Positions 32,425 to 43,553 of a stretch of DNA of 64,000 nt are shown here, piece by piece. Position 1 is the stretch's first letter; the number at the start of each line of letters is the position of its first letter. The position numbers and the translations under genes are program-made. Below the pieces are notes generated by a model. That model worked only from the letters and a program-made list of their open reading frames with translations. It had not been told where the DNA came from and made no database searches. The DNA is from Bretschneidera sinensis (taxonomy: Eukaryota; Streptophyta; Magnoliopsida; Brassicales; Akaniaceae), in NCBI GenBank assembly GCA_023935145.1, contig CM043699.1, forward strand, positions 60,900,638-60,964,637. The letters are read 5' to 3'.

Positions 32425-34236
32425 TATAAACACCTAATTTCAATCCAAAATTTGAACGGGCCACGCGTGGGTTCCTATGACGAATCTTTGATCCCAGTGC
32501 CCTCAGATTTGGTAAATGAGAAGGTTTGAATTTAATATCATAATAGAAATAATTGCAATGTTTTTTTATTTAATATACTAAATTCATCTTAAGCTCAAAT
32601 CAATTGGGTCAAATTTGATTAAACCAAATTCAAGCTTAAAAGCCTTTCATCCATTTTGGCTTAACCCAAAATCCACCAAAGCCCTTTGATTTTTGCTAGC
32701 CTTAAACACTATGGGCCCAAAATCCAAACCCAAGAAGCCCATCCAATTTTGTGAGTGAATTTCCAATCTCACCATCCACATGGAACCTTTTGAATTTCTA
32801 ATTTTCAAGACAAACTCTCTCTCTTCACATAAAAATATTAGTTTCCTTCTCTCATCATCATTAGCTAACCATGTGAGTGTTAAAAGGAGAAATATTCTTC
32901 TCATTTTTTGCCTTGTTAAACCTACATTACCTTCTTAATCTTTCATTATTTCCTATATGTTAAAGTCTACTTTCTCTCATTAAAAACAAACACCTTTTCT
33001 CCTTAAAGAACAACACATTTTCACTTAAATAACTGCATTCATTCTCCTTCACATAACCAACCATGTGAGTGGAAAAAGAATAAGCCCCCACTTCTTTTTG
33101 CTTTAAGTAATGGAATTTACCTTCTTAAGCTTTCACACTTTCCTATGTGTCAAAGTCCACCTTCTATATGTTAAAAAATGCACTTTTCTCCTTAAAAAAC
33201 AATACCACATTCGCGTAAAGAAACCACACCTTTCTTGTGCTACTTGGTCGGCCATGTGTGCCAAAAAGAAGAAGTTTTCTTCTTCCTCCTTTTGCTTGGT
33301 TAATTAGGAATTTCATTTGTAAGTTCCAAATTTTCTTATGTGTCAAAGTCCTTAAAAAATTGCACCATTCTTTCTCCTCATGGCTAGCCATATGTGTGCC
33401 ATAAGAAGAAATTTTCTTTTCTATTTTGATATGTTTAAAACAACCATAACACTTTTAGCTTTAACTTTTTTCAAGAACCACCAAAGAGAAAGTCTTCCTC
33501 TTCTTTTCTTGCTTTGTTAAACACACATTCCACTTCTAGTTTTCACCTCAAAAACTCCCCTTCATTATTCTCATGGTCATCTATAAAGAGAAAGTCTTCC
33601 TATCATATTTTATTTTGTTTTAAATCCATGGTAACACTTCAAGCTTCCACCTTTTCGAAGAACCACAAAAAGGTTGTCTTCCTCTCCCTTTCCTGCTTTG
33701 TTAAGAACACCTTCCACTTCTAATTTTCACCTCAAAAAATCCCCTTTCTACTTCCCATAGCTGACCATAAAGACAAAGTCTTGGTTTCCCCTTTTGTTTC
33801 ATTTAAATCAACCATAACACTTCAAGCTTACACCTATTCCAAGAACCACCAATAGAGGAAGTCTTCCTTTCTCTTTCTAGCTTTGTGAAACACACATTCC
33901 AATTCTAATTTTTGCCTAAAAAAGTCCCTTTTCTCTTCACCATAACTAACCAGAAAGATGAAGTCTTCCTTTTCCTTTCTTGCTTTGTTAAACCCACCAT
34001 AGCACCCCATGCTTACACCTTTTCCACCTCAAAAGTTGCACCCCTCTCTTCCCTCTTCACATGGTCGGCCACCCCCTTGCTTTTCATTTATTTTTATTAT
34101 TTTTTAATCCTATAGACAACCCACTCTCTTCTTATAAATACCCCTTTGTTAACATAAAGAACACACAACAAAGGCATAGCAAAAAGAGGGTAGAGAATGA
34201 AAAAATGAAGAGAGAAAAGAGAGAAGTTTAGAGAGA
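32425..34236 (+). repeat. Tat #3 5' LTR, truncated on the right
   Basis: Starts TATAAACACCTAATTTC, aligning to TGTAGATACCTAATTTC at 36847. It matches the 3' LTR to just past the TATA box TATAAATA (34133-34140); about 1.25 kb of LTR end, primer site, gag, protease and RT are missing beyond 34236. About 33430-34010 consists of degenerate tandem units of roughly 185 bp. Confidence 0.8.
34133..34140 (+). promoter_or_regulatory. TATA box of the Tat #3 5' LTR
   Basis: TATAAATA in CTTCTTATAAATACCCCTTT; the equivalent site of the 3' LTR (about 38359) reads CTACAAATACCC and has lost the box. Confidence 0.5.
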
Positions 34237-34560
34237 ATGACCATCCATTTTTTAGCAGATTTCCCAGAAGAAAAGGAAGAGGATGAAGAATTCAGCTTCC
34301 CAGATGAAGAAATTATGGAAATTGAAAACTTTGAGTGGCAGATGTATTTCGATGGGGCGTCTAATAAAAAATGTTATGGGATCGAGGCAAGGTTAGTTTC
34401 TTCGGAACGAATCGTCACTACCTTGTCAATATGCCTGAATTTCTAATCCACCAATAAAGTGACTAAATATGAAGCTTGTATCGTTGGTCTAAAGGCACTC
34501 ATTTAGATTAGGGAAAAAGAGGTCACAATGTATAGAGATTCTTCCTTAGTCATTTTTCAA
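34237..34560 (+). pseudogene. Tat #3 RNase H end plus archaeal-type RNase H fragment
   Basis: The open frame 34237-34446 begins with the RNase H tail FLADFP, an acidic linker (EEKEEDEEFSFPDEEIMEIE) and then QMYFDGASNKKCYGIEARLV, the aRNH start with its first Asp. Past a stop the reading continues with KVTKYEACIVGLKALI (34458-34505) and a later D (YRDSSLVIF). The LTR is fused to this frame at 34236, a deletion that by chance leaves a methionine at 34237; I do not think it is a functional gene. Confidence 0.75.
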
Positions 34561-34599
34561 TCTCCTAGAGAATAGAAGACTAAAGATGAGAGGATGAAG

Positions 34600-35135
34600 C
34601 AGCCAACAAGAATGTCAAGAGCATATTGGCTAAAACGGTGGAGACTTATCGCGACTGGCATGAGAAGTTTCCTTTTGCCTTATGGGGATATCAAACTTTG
34701 ATTAGATCTTCTACAGGCACCACTCCTTATTCTTTAGTTGATGGATAGAGGTGGTTCTTCTAATCGAGGTGAAAATTATTTCACTAAGGACAATCATGGA
34801 AAACAAATTAGAATAGGCGGGCGATATGATGAGTTGGAATTGATTGATGAGAAGTGATTGAAGGCTCTCCATCATGCCCAAGGTTATCAAAAAAGGGCTG
34901 CACAGACTTTCAACAAGAAATTTAAACATCTAGATATCAAGGAAGAAGATTATTTGGTAAAATAACTTAGACCACTAGTCCATAATTCGAGAGGAAAGTT
35001 TAAACAAAAATAAGCGGGGCTATATCAAATTAAGAAGATCTTATCCGGAAGGGTCGTGCACCTCACAAATATCTACTGCAACAAGTTTCCTGAGCCCATC
35101 AATTTGGATCACTTCAAGAAGTATTACTCATTATC
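34600..35135 (+). pseudogene. Tat #3 integrase C-terminal region, broken
   Basis: NVKSILAKTVETYRDWHEKF (34609-34670), FALWGYQTLIRSSTGTTPYS (34672-34731), then ALHHAQGYQKRAAQTFNKKF (34864-34923) and a tail ending NLDHFKKYY (35100-35130). These are the last helix of the DDE domain and the C-terminal domain of Tat integrases. The zinc finger and the first two catalytic acids are deleted. Confidence 0.78.
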
Positions 35136-36281
35136 CCTTTTTGTTGTCCTTTTATTGTTGTATCCCACTCTATCTACCCTTTTCCAAAAAAAATCTCACT
35201 AAGTTGAAAACCCGAAAGGGCGGCTTAAGCAAAAGTTAGAGCATTCCACTAGACCAAAAATCCTCAAGGACTGTTTAGAAAAAATAAAGAAAAGTTAAAT
35301 CCCTCAAGGGCAATTTTGGTTTTTTTATTTCTTAAATTACGTAAGGCTTAATTCCATTTGTGGATACGTAGGCAACTACTTTGGTGCAATCACACCTTTC
35401 TTGGAAATCTCCCTTCCCTTTTTCTCATACTTATAAATTCTATGTGAATACATCTTTTGTGTAAAATTTAAAAGATAATAAAAGGAAATTCATGTTGTTG
35501 AGCCAATGAAGAATATAAATGTGGATCAATTTAATGCATTAATGACTTAAATTTTTGGTATGCCATTTCTTTTTCATTTTTTAAGGATGTTTTTGTTAGA
35601 TAAAAAATCAAGGACGTGATACCATTTTAAAGTCACAATAGACATCCCTAGGCAACTCTTCTTCATTTCTTTTCCTCATTTTGGGAAGCTTTTCCTTGAT
35701 CTCAGACCCATGCCAGATAATCATAAGGGACAATAGACTAAGTCGCACAAAATTCCTCATATATTAGGCATAGTTCAACAAAACCAAATTAGAAGACATG
35801 GGTGTAAGGTTAGCACTTTGCAGTAGCTACCCTTAAGAAATTCCAAGTTGATTCTAATGCTTTTGAGCGAAAAAAATTGCGTGGATGCCATATCGAGAGA
35901 AATTGTGGAGCTTGATGCCTTTAACGTTGTAAGTCCAACGTATCATTTGAGTTGAGATGGCTTCTATGACCATTTTCCTTTTGATGAAGAAAGAATGTGG
36001 ACAAGTTTTGAAGGTATGTTCTTAGATATACTAGTGGATGTGTACCAAAAGAGGGGAAAGATGGGTTTAAATACAAGTTTTGAGTCAAATAAAATAAGTG
36101 GTAAAAGAATAGGTCACTAACTGGATTGTTTTTCAAAAGCTATCTCTTGCATTCATTGTTTTTCCAACTTATAATTCTATAAGAAATAATCCTAAATGCC
36201 ATAGCTCAGCTCACGGCCAAGAAATTTTGAAATTTACTATTTGAAAATGAAAAGACTGCAAAATTAGCTCAAGTCACCCAT
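35136..36281 (+). other. Tat #3 3' untranslated region, first part
   Basis: No gene recognised. Begins with a block around AAAACCCGAAAGGGCGGCTT (about 35210) common downstream of Tat integrases. The rest is A/T-rich without clear structure. Confidence 0.5.
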
Positions 36282-36625
36282 TCACCAAAAGTCCTCCCAG
36301 CAGACAAACCAAAGTCCTCACAACAGACAAACCAAAAGTCCTCCCAATAAGCAAACCAAAATTCATCCCAATAGGAAAACCAAAGTCCTTATAATAGGCA
36401 AACTAAATTCTTTCCAACAAGCAAATCAAAAGTCCTCCTAGTAAGAAAATCACCAAAAGTCCTCCCAGTAGGCAAACCAAAAGACTTCCAAATAGGTAAG
36501 TCACTAAAAGTCTTCATAGCAGAGAAACCAAAAGTCCTCACAATAGGCAAACCAAAAGTCCTCCCAAAAGGCAAATCACCAAAGGTTCTCACAACAGGTA
36601 ACCTAAGTCCTTGAAGCAAGCAGTA
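36282..36625 (+). repeat. tandem repeat of about 24 bp, roughly 14 copies
   Basis: Units vary around CAAACCAAAAGTCCTCCCAA with AATAGG/CAGCAG tails. Arrays like this in the 3' UTR of Tat elements are known seeds of satellite DNA. Apparent ORFs on the minus strand with repeated RTFG units are translation artefacts. Confidence 0.9.
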
Positions 36626-36846
36626 GTCAATCCAAAAGTATCACACAAGTGAATGGATTCTAGCTCTATCACTTCAGGTACGTACCATCCTCATAAGTGT
36701 TCCAATGATCCCAAATTTGCCCAACAACATGTTTACTTTTACGTGCGCATCACATATTTTTCATTCCAAAATTTTGAAATGAAAAGTTGTCACTCACAGC
36801 CTTTGATTAGAACTCTCCAAGGAGACCCAATCAAAGGGAGGCAAAC
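36626..36846 (+). other. Tat #3 3' UTR end and polypurine tract
   Basis: Non-coding. The tract AAAGGGAGGCAAAC (36833-36846) abuts the 3' LTR start TGTAGATACC, parallel to 2835-2848. Confidence 0.72.
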
Positions 36847-38944
36847 TGTAGATACCTAATTTCATTCTAGAATTTTGAATAGGCTACGAGTGGGTTCCTA
36901 TGACGAATCTTTAACCCCAATGCGCTCAAAATTAGTAAATGAGAAGGTTTGAATTTAATTTTGGACTAGAAATAATTGCAAGCCATTTTTATTCAATCCA
37001 CTAAATCCACCTTAAGCTCAAATCAATTGGGACATATTTAATTCCACCAAATTCTAGCTTATAAGTCTTTAATCCATTTGAGCCCAACTCAAAATCCACT
37101 AATTCCCATTGAATTTGCTATCCTGAAACACTTTTGGTCCAAAATCCAAACCAAAGAAGCCCATCCAATTTTGTGAGTGAATTTCCAATCTCACCCTCCA
37201 CATGGAACCTTTTAAATTACCAATTTTCAACACAAGCTCTCTCTCTTTTTTGAGTGTTAATTGGAGAAATATTATTCTCATTTTTTACCTTGTTAAACCC
37301 ATATTACCTTCTTAAGCTTTCATCCTTTCATATGTGTCAAATTCCATCTTCTCACTTTAAAAAAACAACACCTTTTTCTCCTTAAAAAACAACACCTATT
37401 TACTTACAAAACTGCACTCTTTCTCCTTCATATGGTCGATCATGTGAGTGGAAAAAGAAGAAGTCCCCCCTCTTTTTTGCTTTGATTAATGGACTTTACC
37501 TTCTTAAGCTTGCACCATTTCCTATGTGTAAATGTCTACCTTTTATATATAAAAAAATGAACTTTTCTCCTTAAAAAACAAAAGCTCTTTCACATAAAAA
37601 AAATGCACCTTTCCTTCCCTTCTTGGCTGACCATATGTGCCAAAAAGAAGAAGGTTTCTTCTTCCCCCTTCACCTAGAACACTTTTAGCTTTCACTTTTT
37701 TAAAAAACTACCAAAGAGGAAGTCTTCCTCTTCCTTTCTTGCTTTGTTAAACACACCTCAATTCTAGTTTTCACCTCTAAAACTCCCCTCTCTTCTTCTT
37801 ATGGCCAACCACAAAGAAGAAGTATTCCTCTCCTCTTCTGTTTTGTTTAAATCCACCATAACACTTCAAGCTTCCATCTTTTCGAAGACCCACCAAAGAG
37901 GAAGTCTTCCGCTCTTTTTATTTCTTTATTAAACACACATTCCACTTCTAGTTTTCACCTGAAAGCTCCCCTCTCTTCTTTCCATGGTCGACTACAAAGA
38001 GAAAGTCTTCCTTTCCTATTTTTTTTTGTTTATATCCACCATAACACTTCAAGTTTCGACTTTTTCCAATAATTACCAAAGAAAAAGCCTTTATCTCTCT
38101 TTGTTGTTTTGTTAAACACACCTACTACTTCTATTTTTCACCTAAAAAACTCCTTTTTCTCTTCCCCATGACTGACCATAAAGAGGAAGTCTTCTTCTTC
38201 CTTTCTTTTATTGTTAAACCCACCATACCACACCAAGCTTACACCTTTTCCACCTCAAAAGTTGCACCCCTCTCCTCCCCTTCACATGGCTAGCCACCCT
38301 TTTACTTTTCATTTATTTTTGTTGTTTTTTAATTTAATGGACATCCTACTCTCTTCCTACAAATACCCTAATTGTTAATACAAAGAACACATAAAAAAAG
38401 AATAACAAAGAGAGGGTAAAGAATGAAAAAAAATGAAGAAATAAAAAAGAAGAGAGCAAATAGTGAAGATTAAAAAGAAAAGAGAGAGAAACATAACAAA
38501 AGAGAGAAAAACACACAAGAAAAGAAATAAAAGAGTGAAAAGAGAAACACAAAAAGAAGAACAAAGGAGCTTCTTCATTTCAACAATACTTATAATTTGG
38601 TCTTCTAATCTAAAATCAAATTAATCGTCCAAGCTTATGAAATCCATAAGAGTGTGTAGAATCTCCGAGGATTATCCATGCACGCGGAAATTTTCCTTAG
38701 CCAAAAAATTTAGTTAAATTAATCTTGGTTGTTAAAGAAAATAGCTACTATGCTTTATATGTTTAAACCACCTTGAAAATTGGTTAAACCATTTGTCTTA
38801 CTTTCATTTAATGAAAACCATGATAGTTTCAATCTTCATTTCTTTATCTTAATTCCTTTATGATGCTCATTTCATTTCTTATAAGTTATATCATTTCTTT
38901 CAGCTTGTTACTAATCACATGCTTTGTTTTTTAGTTCATTTATC

Positions 38945-39185
38945 CTTTAATCGGCACACACTTAGTAATAATCTGCACACATCCACACACGTCCGCACAC
39001 ATCCACACATATTCGCACACACTTAGTACTAATTCACACTCGTTCGTGCACATCTACACATACTTAGCAGATATCTGAACCCACTGAGTACTAATTCGTA
39101 TACATCGGCACACACATTAATCCGCGCATGCTTAGTTCTAATCCTCACACACGTAGTACTAATCCACACATGCTTAGTTCTAGTC
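38945..39185. repeat. CACACA/TCCG-rich low-complexity stretch
   Basis: Degenerate repeats of CACACATCCACACACGTCCG and TTAGTACTAATCCACAC units inside the Tat #3 3' LTR. No other copy in the window. Confidence 0.75.
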
Positions 39186-40336
39186 TGGATGTTTAATCCA
39201 CTCATTTGAATCCATTTGTTTAAAGTATTTTTGGCTCATACATTAAATTATCATATGTATGGCTTACTTATTTAAACTCGCATGCTTTAATCTGTTTCCT
39301 TTATTTATTCCACACATTACAATTGACTTTAATCATTTCTTTGTTTAGGTTTAAAGCACTTTTCCTTTCTTAGTTATCTATTTGTTTACCTTTAACATGC
39401 TATTTTCAATATAATATTTCGTATCATCTTGTTTGAATATAAATTGTGAATGTGTGCTTCTTTGCTTTAGTAGTGTATGGTAATAAGATTTATGTTAAAG
39501 TTTTAAATAATTTTCCTTAAAACACAAAGGGCTAAACTTTAGTTTAGGTAAGAGATGGAGCTTTAAATTCTCACTCTCTTGCACCCAAATCTCTCGAGCC
39601 TTGAAATCTCTCACGTAGACTAATGATTAGGGATTTGACCTCCTTCAAGGTCAAATGGCGATTCCTTACCCGTCATCCTTGCTTTGTGCTCGGATGACAA
39701 TAATTACTTCTCTAACAAATTAAAAGTGCACTTGTAACAGGAGCCTCCTTACTACTTATAAAGGGTTTGTATTAGACTTTGTAGGTTTCACTCGTTTCTG
39801 TATGCATACTCATTGTAATCTGTACCCTCGCTATTGATGAGTGCTAAATATTGCATATTTTGGCCCTTTAATTTACATTTTTTAGCTTAGGAATTTGTTA
39901 CTTTGAGTTGTTTTCGTTGTTTTTCAGGTTTACAAGCACTGGGAAAGGAGTTTCACTAAAATTGCCAAAATCGCCTTACAGATCAGTCATTTTTGTGGAT
40001 TTTACTGTATTGATTCTGGAAGAACCAGGAGATGATCCATATATGCTTGGAAAGATCCGGAAGTCTATTTTCTGAGGGATTTTATGGGTTGCAAAAATGA
40101 TTTTTCTAGAGAAAGTTATGGCCATTTTAGTAAACAAGGGTCAAGCTGAAGATGTCTAGTGCGCTCGATCGCACCAGACTTGCGATCGATCGCAAATGCG
40201 CACTCGCACATCCCACATCGGTTAAAAATGCTCTGTAGTGCGTCAATGTGCGCTCGAGCACACCAGAGTGCGATCGATCGCACTCGGACAGTATCCCACA
40301 TCGATTTTGAAACCCATTGTGCTCCGGGTCTCCCCC

Positions 40337-40344
40337 TATATAAA
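40337..40344 (+). promoter_or_regulatory. TATA box of solo Athila LTR
   Basis: TATATAAA following GGTCTCCCCC, downstream of the CGATCG cluster. Same context in the Athila-N LTRs. Confidence 0.6.
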
Positions 40345-40724
40345 CACCACCTGACTTCATCATTCAGTGTACAACTCCTGAGCCACTTTGGTGTTTACCG
40401 GTGGACTTCCGCCAGCATTTTGGTGGATCCCAAAGGCATTGCTACCATGAGGGGAAGCGCCGCCCATCAGCGAGTGGAATTTCTCCCATGTAAAGTTGTT
40501 TATTTATTTATTTATATTCAGTTGTTTTAGTTTAAATGTTTAGCACTTTTTATTATAGTTTTATAGTTATGAGTGGCTAGACTCTTCAGCTAAGGTTGAA
40601 GATGAAGCCCCGCCGTTGTTTGGCGTAGTAGTTCAGATTTGCTTGTACAAATCTGACAATTTTTAGTATAAATGTTCTGTCAATTATTTGAGTTAATCTT
40701 ATAATTGATTGAGTTTAAATTGTC

Positions 40725-40886
40725 TGTTGGATTTTCTTTGTGTTTCATCTGATAGATACATTGAATGCTTTTCGATTAAATTGGATTCCCTTTGTGATTT
40801 GTTGAGAGCGGATACATCGAGTGCTTTTGGTTTAGTTGGGATATTCTTTGTTTTTTGTCTTATAGTTGGATTCATTGAATGTTTTG
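40725..40886 (+). repeat. three tandem 54-55 bp units in the Athila LTR
   Basis: Units begin GGATTTTCTTTGTGTTT, GGATTCCCTTTGTGATTT and GGGATATTCTTTGTTTTT and each carry a GGAT(A/T)CAT(T/C)GAATG(C/T)TTT-like core. Also present in both Athila-N LTRs (about 22710-22870 and 27001-27163) and in Athila-M. Confidence 0.8.
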
Positions 40887-41887
40887 ATAGGCTATATTTT
40901 TAGAACATGTATGCTTAACTTCGGTGGGGTGGATTCGGAAACCTTAGTGCTTTTTATTATTAGTTTTAAAATCAATTTAATTTAGTTTTAATTTATTTTG
41001 CAAATTATCATTCAAAATTCGGAACTAGGTTAAGATAGAGTTAATTTAGATTAAAAATTATATTTTCACAACGCAATTCCCTGTGGATTCGACCTCGCAC
41101 TTGCACAACGCTATACTGCAAACAACTCGTGCGCTTGCGAGTAAATTTAAAACTCACAACAGCTATATCATCCTTCTTCAAATGGAGTGGCCTTAGGTAA
41201 TGAGCTGGATGCATGGGTAACCAACGAAAAAGAGTGGTATCTATAGTCATTCATGATTATAGAAGCCTTAATAATTAATTTAAAGGACAATTAATTAATC
41301 TTATAAAATGAAGAATCAAAAGGAGTTTTGATTAAAAAAATAAATTAGAAGGAGTTCTAATTAATTGAAAAGGGTTCCGATTGTAATTACATAAAAGTTA
41401 TGGCCTACAACCACATTAGTTTGAACCTAAACGATCACACACAAAAGAGGCAATATGTAATTAAGAAATAACTACAAGGATTTAGTTTACAATTAATTGT
41501 TTGTTGCACTTAACCCTAACACTATAAATAGTTTATGAGTATCCAGAAATTTACTAGCACATAATCTAAACACAAGTTTATCTTAGGGTTTAATTTTTTA
41601 CTTCCACAAAAGAAATAGAGCTAATTAAGAGAGAAATCCTAATTCATGATTTTCTCTGTGTGGACTATCTTTAGAGATCACATAGTTTTATAATTATTGT
41701 GAATTCAAAAATGCGGGAATTAGGATTCGGGCATGTTTGAAAATTCTGGGAGTCAAAAACATAGAGAATTAAAGTTAATGATTCTATCCTTGAATTTTCT
41801 ATGTAAATCATAAGGTGAATAGGGTTTACAGCAATCAATGAAATTTTTTAAATATCTGTTGCCTTTTTTACATTGATTTCTTTCAAA

Positions 41888-41899
41888 TGGTATCAGAGA
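41888..41899 (+). other. primer binding site of copia #2 (initiator tRNA-Met)
   Basis: TGGTATCAGAGA lies two bases after the LTR end. One mismatch to the common TGGTATCAGAGC. Confidence 0.8.
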
Positions 41900-42874
41900 C
41901 ATCCTTATAATTTATATAGGACATGGAAGTTTATTGTTATGGTCGTAAAAGATTTGATCTTTAATTTTATAGATTGCATATTCATAAATCTAAAAGTTAG
42001 ATTAGGGTTTGTGAAACCCTAGGTTAAGGAATTCAAGAAAGTGTTCTTGAATTGTTTTATTATCATATGATGATAATAAAATTATTTTGTATTATTTTTT
42101 AAATGAATTAAATCAATAGATAACACAATTTGATTGATCAAAATATGATTTTAAATCGAAAGGAAATTATTTTGGGAAGAAAATTCGCGTGAAAAATCTT
42201 GAAAATCATTGGGACACTCGATTGCCTCGAGGGGACAATCGGTTGTACCCTCAAATAGCTAATTGAAAAAATTGGGCAAAAACTTTGGATAGTCGATTGT
42301 GCCTTCGAGACTTGGTAAATTCTTGGACAAAGACTTTAGTATCCAATGGCATAGTCGACTATCGAGACATGAAAATTGATTTTTAGCATTTTTCATATGA
42401 TTCTAAAATTGTTTCAATTTTTTTTGAAAAATTAAAACATGATTTTAATTAAAATAAATCATTTAATATTTTATTCTCAGGATTTTAAATCAAATTGGTT
42501 TGATTCATTAAGAATTGTTCTTAATTTTAAAATCAAAGATTTAATAAAATGGAGTTTGATTTGAAATTGGAACTCTAATAAATTTAATTCCTATTTGCAA
42601 TAGGATTTAGAAATTTTTTTGGAAACCTAATTTGATTAGGATAAGTAATCTTAGAATTAAAGCCATAACTAGAATAAATTAAATTTATATTTATATATAT
42701 AATATGATTGTATGTATGTTCAAGGATGGGTGATTGTGGACTTGAGACCAAATAATTACGCTATGTCGATTCAATGTGATTGCATGTATTCCTTTCATTT
42801 TATGGGTTGTAATATTTAATTCTCTATCTCTCATCTCTTCTATCTTTGGTTGTAAAACTCTTTCTCCCTCTTAT
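41900..42874 (+). other. copia #2 leader, left part
   Basis: Non-coding leader after the primer site. Text around GATTGTGGACTTGAGACCAA (about 42730-42750) and TCTTTGGTTGTAAAACTCTT (42843-42862) is typical of long plant copia leaders. It contains several CGACT/CGATT motifs at 42210-42370. Continues after the Tekay-like LTR at 50070. Gag and pol are not in the window. Confidence 0.6.
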
Positions 42875-43327
42875 TGTAACGCCCCTTGATTTTGAATCAA
42901 GGTTTCTTATTGATTATCTAATGTAAATATTTAGAATAGTTTGATAGCAGTAGATATAAATGTTTCATGGAAAGCTAGAGGATGATCGAGTGCGCAAGGA
43001 AGAAATGGAGACCCATTTTAATATTACAAGGCCCATTATGTGGGAATTGGTGAAAGATTTTATAGAACCATAAATTAAGACCAATGATTCACTTAGTGTC
43101 CCAAGTAAATCATGCAAAAAAATCTATACTCACCTAGAGTCATATTTTATTTGATATGTATGTTGTGGAGTCCAACCCTTTCTTCTAACATTTTTATTTA
43201 TTATTCTCTTTAACTTAGAAATATTTAAATACCTTGTGCTTGTTCGAGAGGACTTGGTCTTTGGAGGATGAAATAATTTTTTATGGAACTTTTAAATGAA
43301 ATAAGAATATTAGAGGTTGTGGTGGAA

Positions 43328-43553
43328 TGATGAGTGCCAAATATTGCATATTTTGGCCCTTTAATTTACATTTGTTAGCTTAGGAATTTGTTAATTTTAG
43401 TTGTTTTCGTTGTTTTACAGGTTTACAAGCTTGGAAAGAAGTTTCACTAAATTTCCAGAATTGCTCGTGCAGATTAGCCATTTTTTAGGATTAAACTGTC
43501 TTGATTTAAGAAGAACCAGAAGATGAGCCATATATTCTTGGAAAGATCCAGAT
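43328..43553 (+). repeat. Athila-M 5' LTR, truncated to about 226 bp
   Basis: Matches the 3' LTR from 46276 to about 46500 (GGAAAGATCCAGA), then switches to RNase H coding sequence (in-frame [15 protein letters not shown] from about 43555). Confidence 0.88.

Larger units (their letters stand above)
39835..41161 (+). mobile_element. solo Athila LTR (1327 bp, Athila-N family)
   Basis: Starts TGATGAGTGCTAAATATTGC and ends AACTCACAACA, flanked by perfect GCTAT duplications (39830-39834 and 41162-41166). It belongs to the same family as the Athila-N and Athila-M LTRs but has no internal region, so it formed by recombination between the two LTRs of a full insertion. TATA box TATATAAA at 40337-40344; CGATCG cluster at 40155-40290. 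Confidence 0.95.
32425..41245 (+). mobile_element. Tat element #3: long LTRs, most of gag-pol deleted
   Basis: 5' LTR remnant 32425-34236; then a scrap of RNase H end, aRNH and the integrase C-terminus (34237-35135), a 3' UTR with tandem repeats, a polypurine tract and a 3' LTR from 36847 to 41245 (about 3.07 kb without the nested solo LTR and its duplication). LTR ends are mutated from TG/CA to TA/TA. The proposed target duplication GTTAC/GTCAT has two mismatches and is tentative. Confidence 0.78.
36847..41245 (+). repeat. Tat #3 3' LTR, split by a solo Athila LTR
   Basis: Two parts, 36847-39834 and 41167-41245 (41162-41166 being the duplicated GCTAT). Matches 32425-34236 to about 38465. 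Includes roughly 181-bp degenerate tandem units (about 37670-38240) and a CACACATCCGCACACAT-like low-complexity stretch (38945-39180). Confidence 0.78.
31505..41885 (+). mobile_element. copia element #2 5' LTR, split by Tat #3
   Basis: Left part 31505-32424 starts TGTTAGTAGTATGCC; right part 41246-41885 ends CTTTCA, two bases before an initiator-Met primer site at 41888. The two parts join into one LTR that aligns with the reverse LTR at 18529-20226 (about 1.56 kb without the insertion). The break falls in GTGTCATCATGATT, with diverged duplications GTTAC and GTCAT on the two sides. Confidence 0.78.

Noticed and set aside
36389..36619. Minus-strand ORF with repeated RTFG motifs as a repeat protein
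   Set aside because: It is a shadow of the 24-bp tandem array.
36282..36625. CRISPR-like array
   Set aside because: The units are contiguous degenerate tandem repeats without unique spacers, in a plant retrotransposon UTR.
38346..38578. Phe/Leu-rich minus-strand ORFs resembling membrane proteins
   Set aside because: Opposite strand of an A/G-rich LTR stretch; composition artefact.
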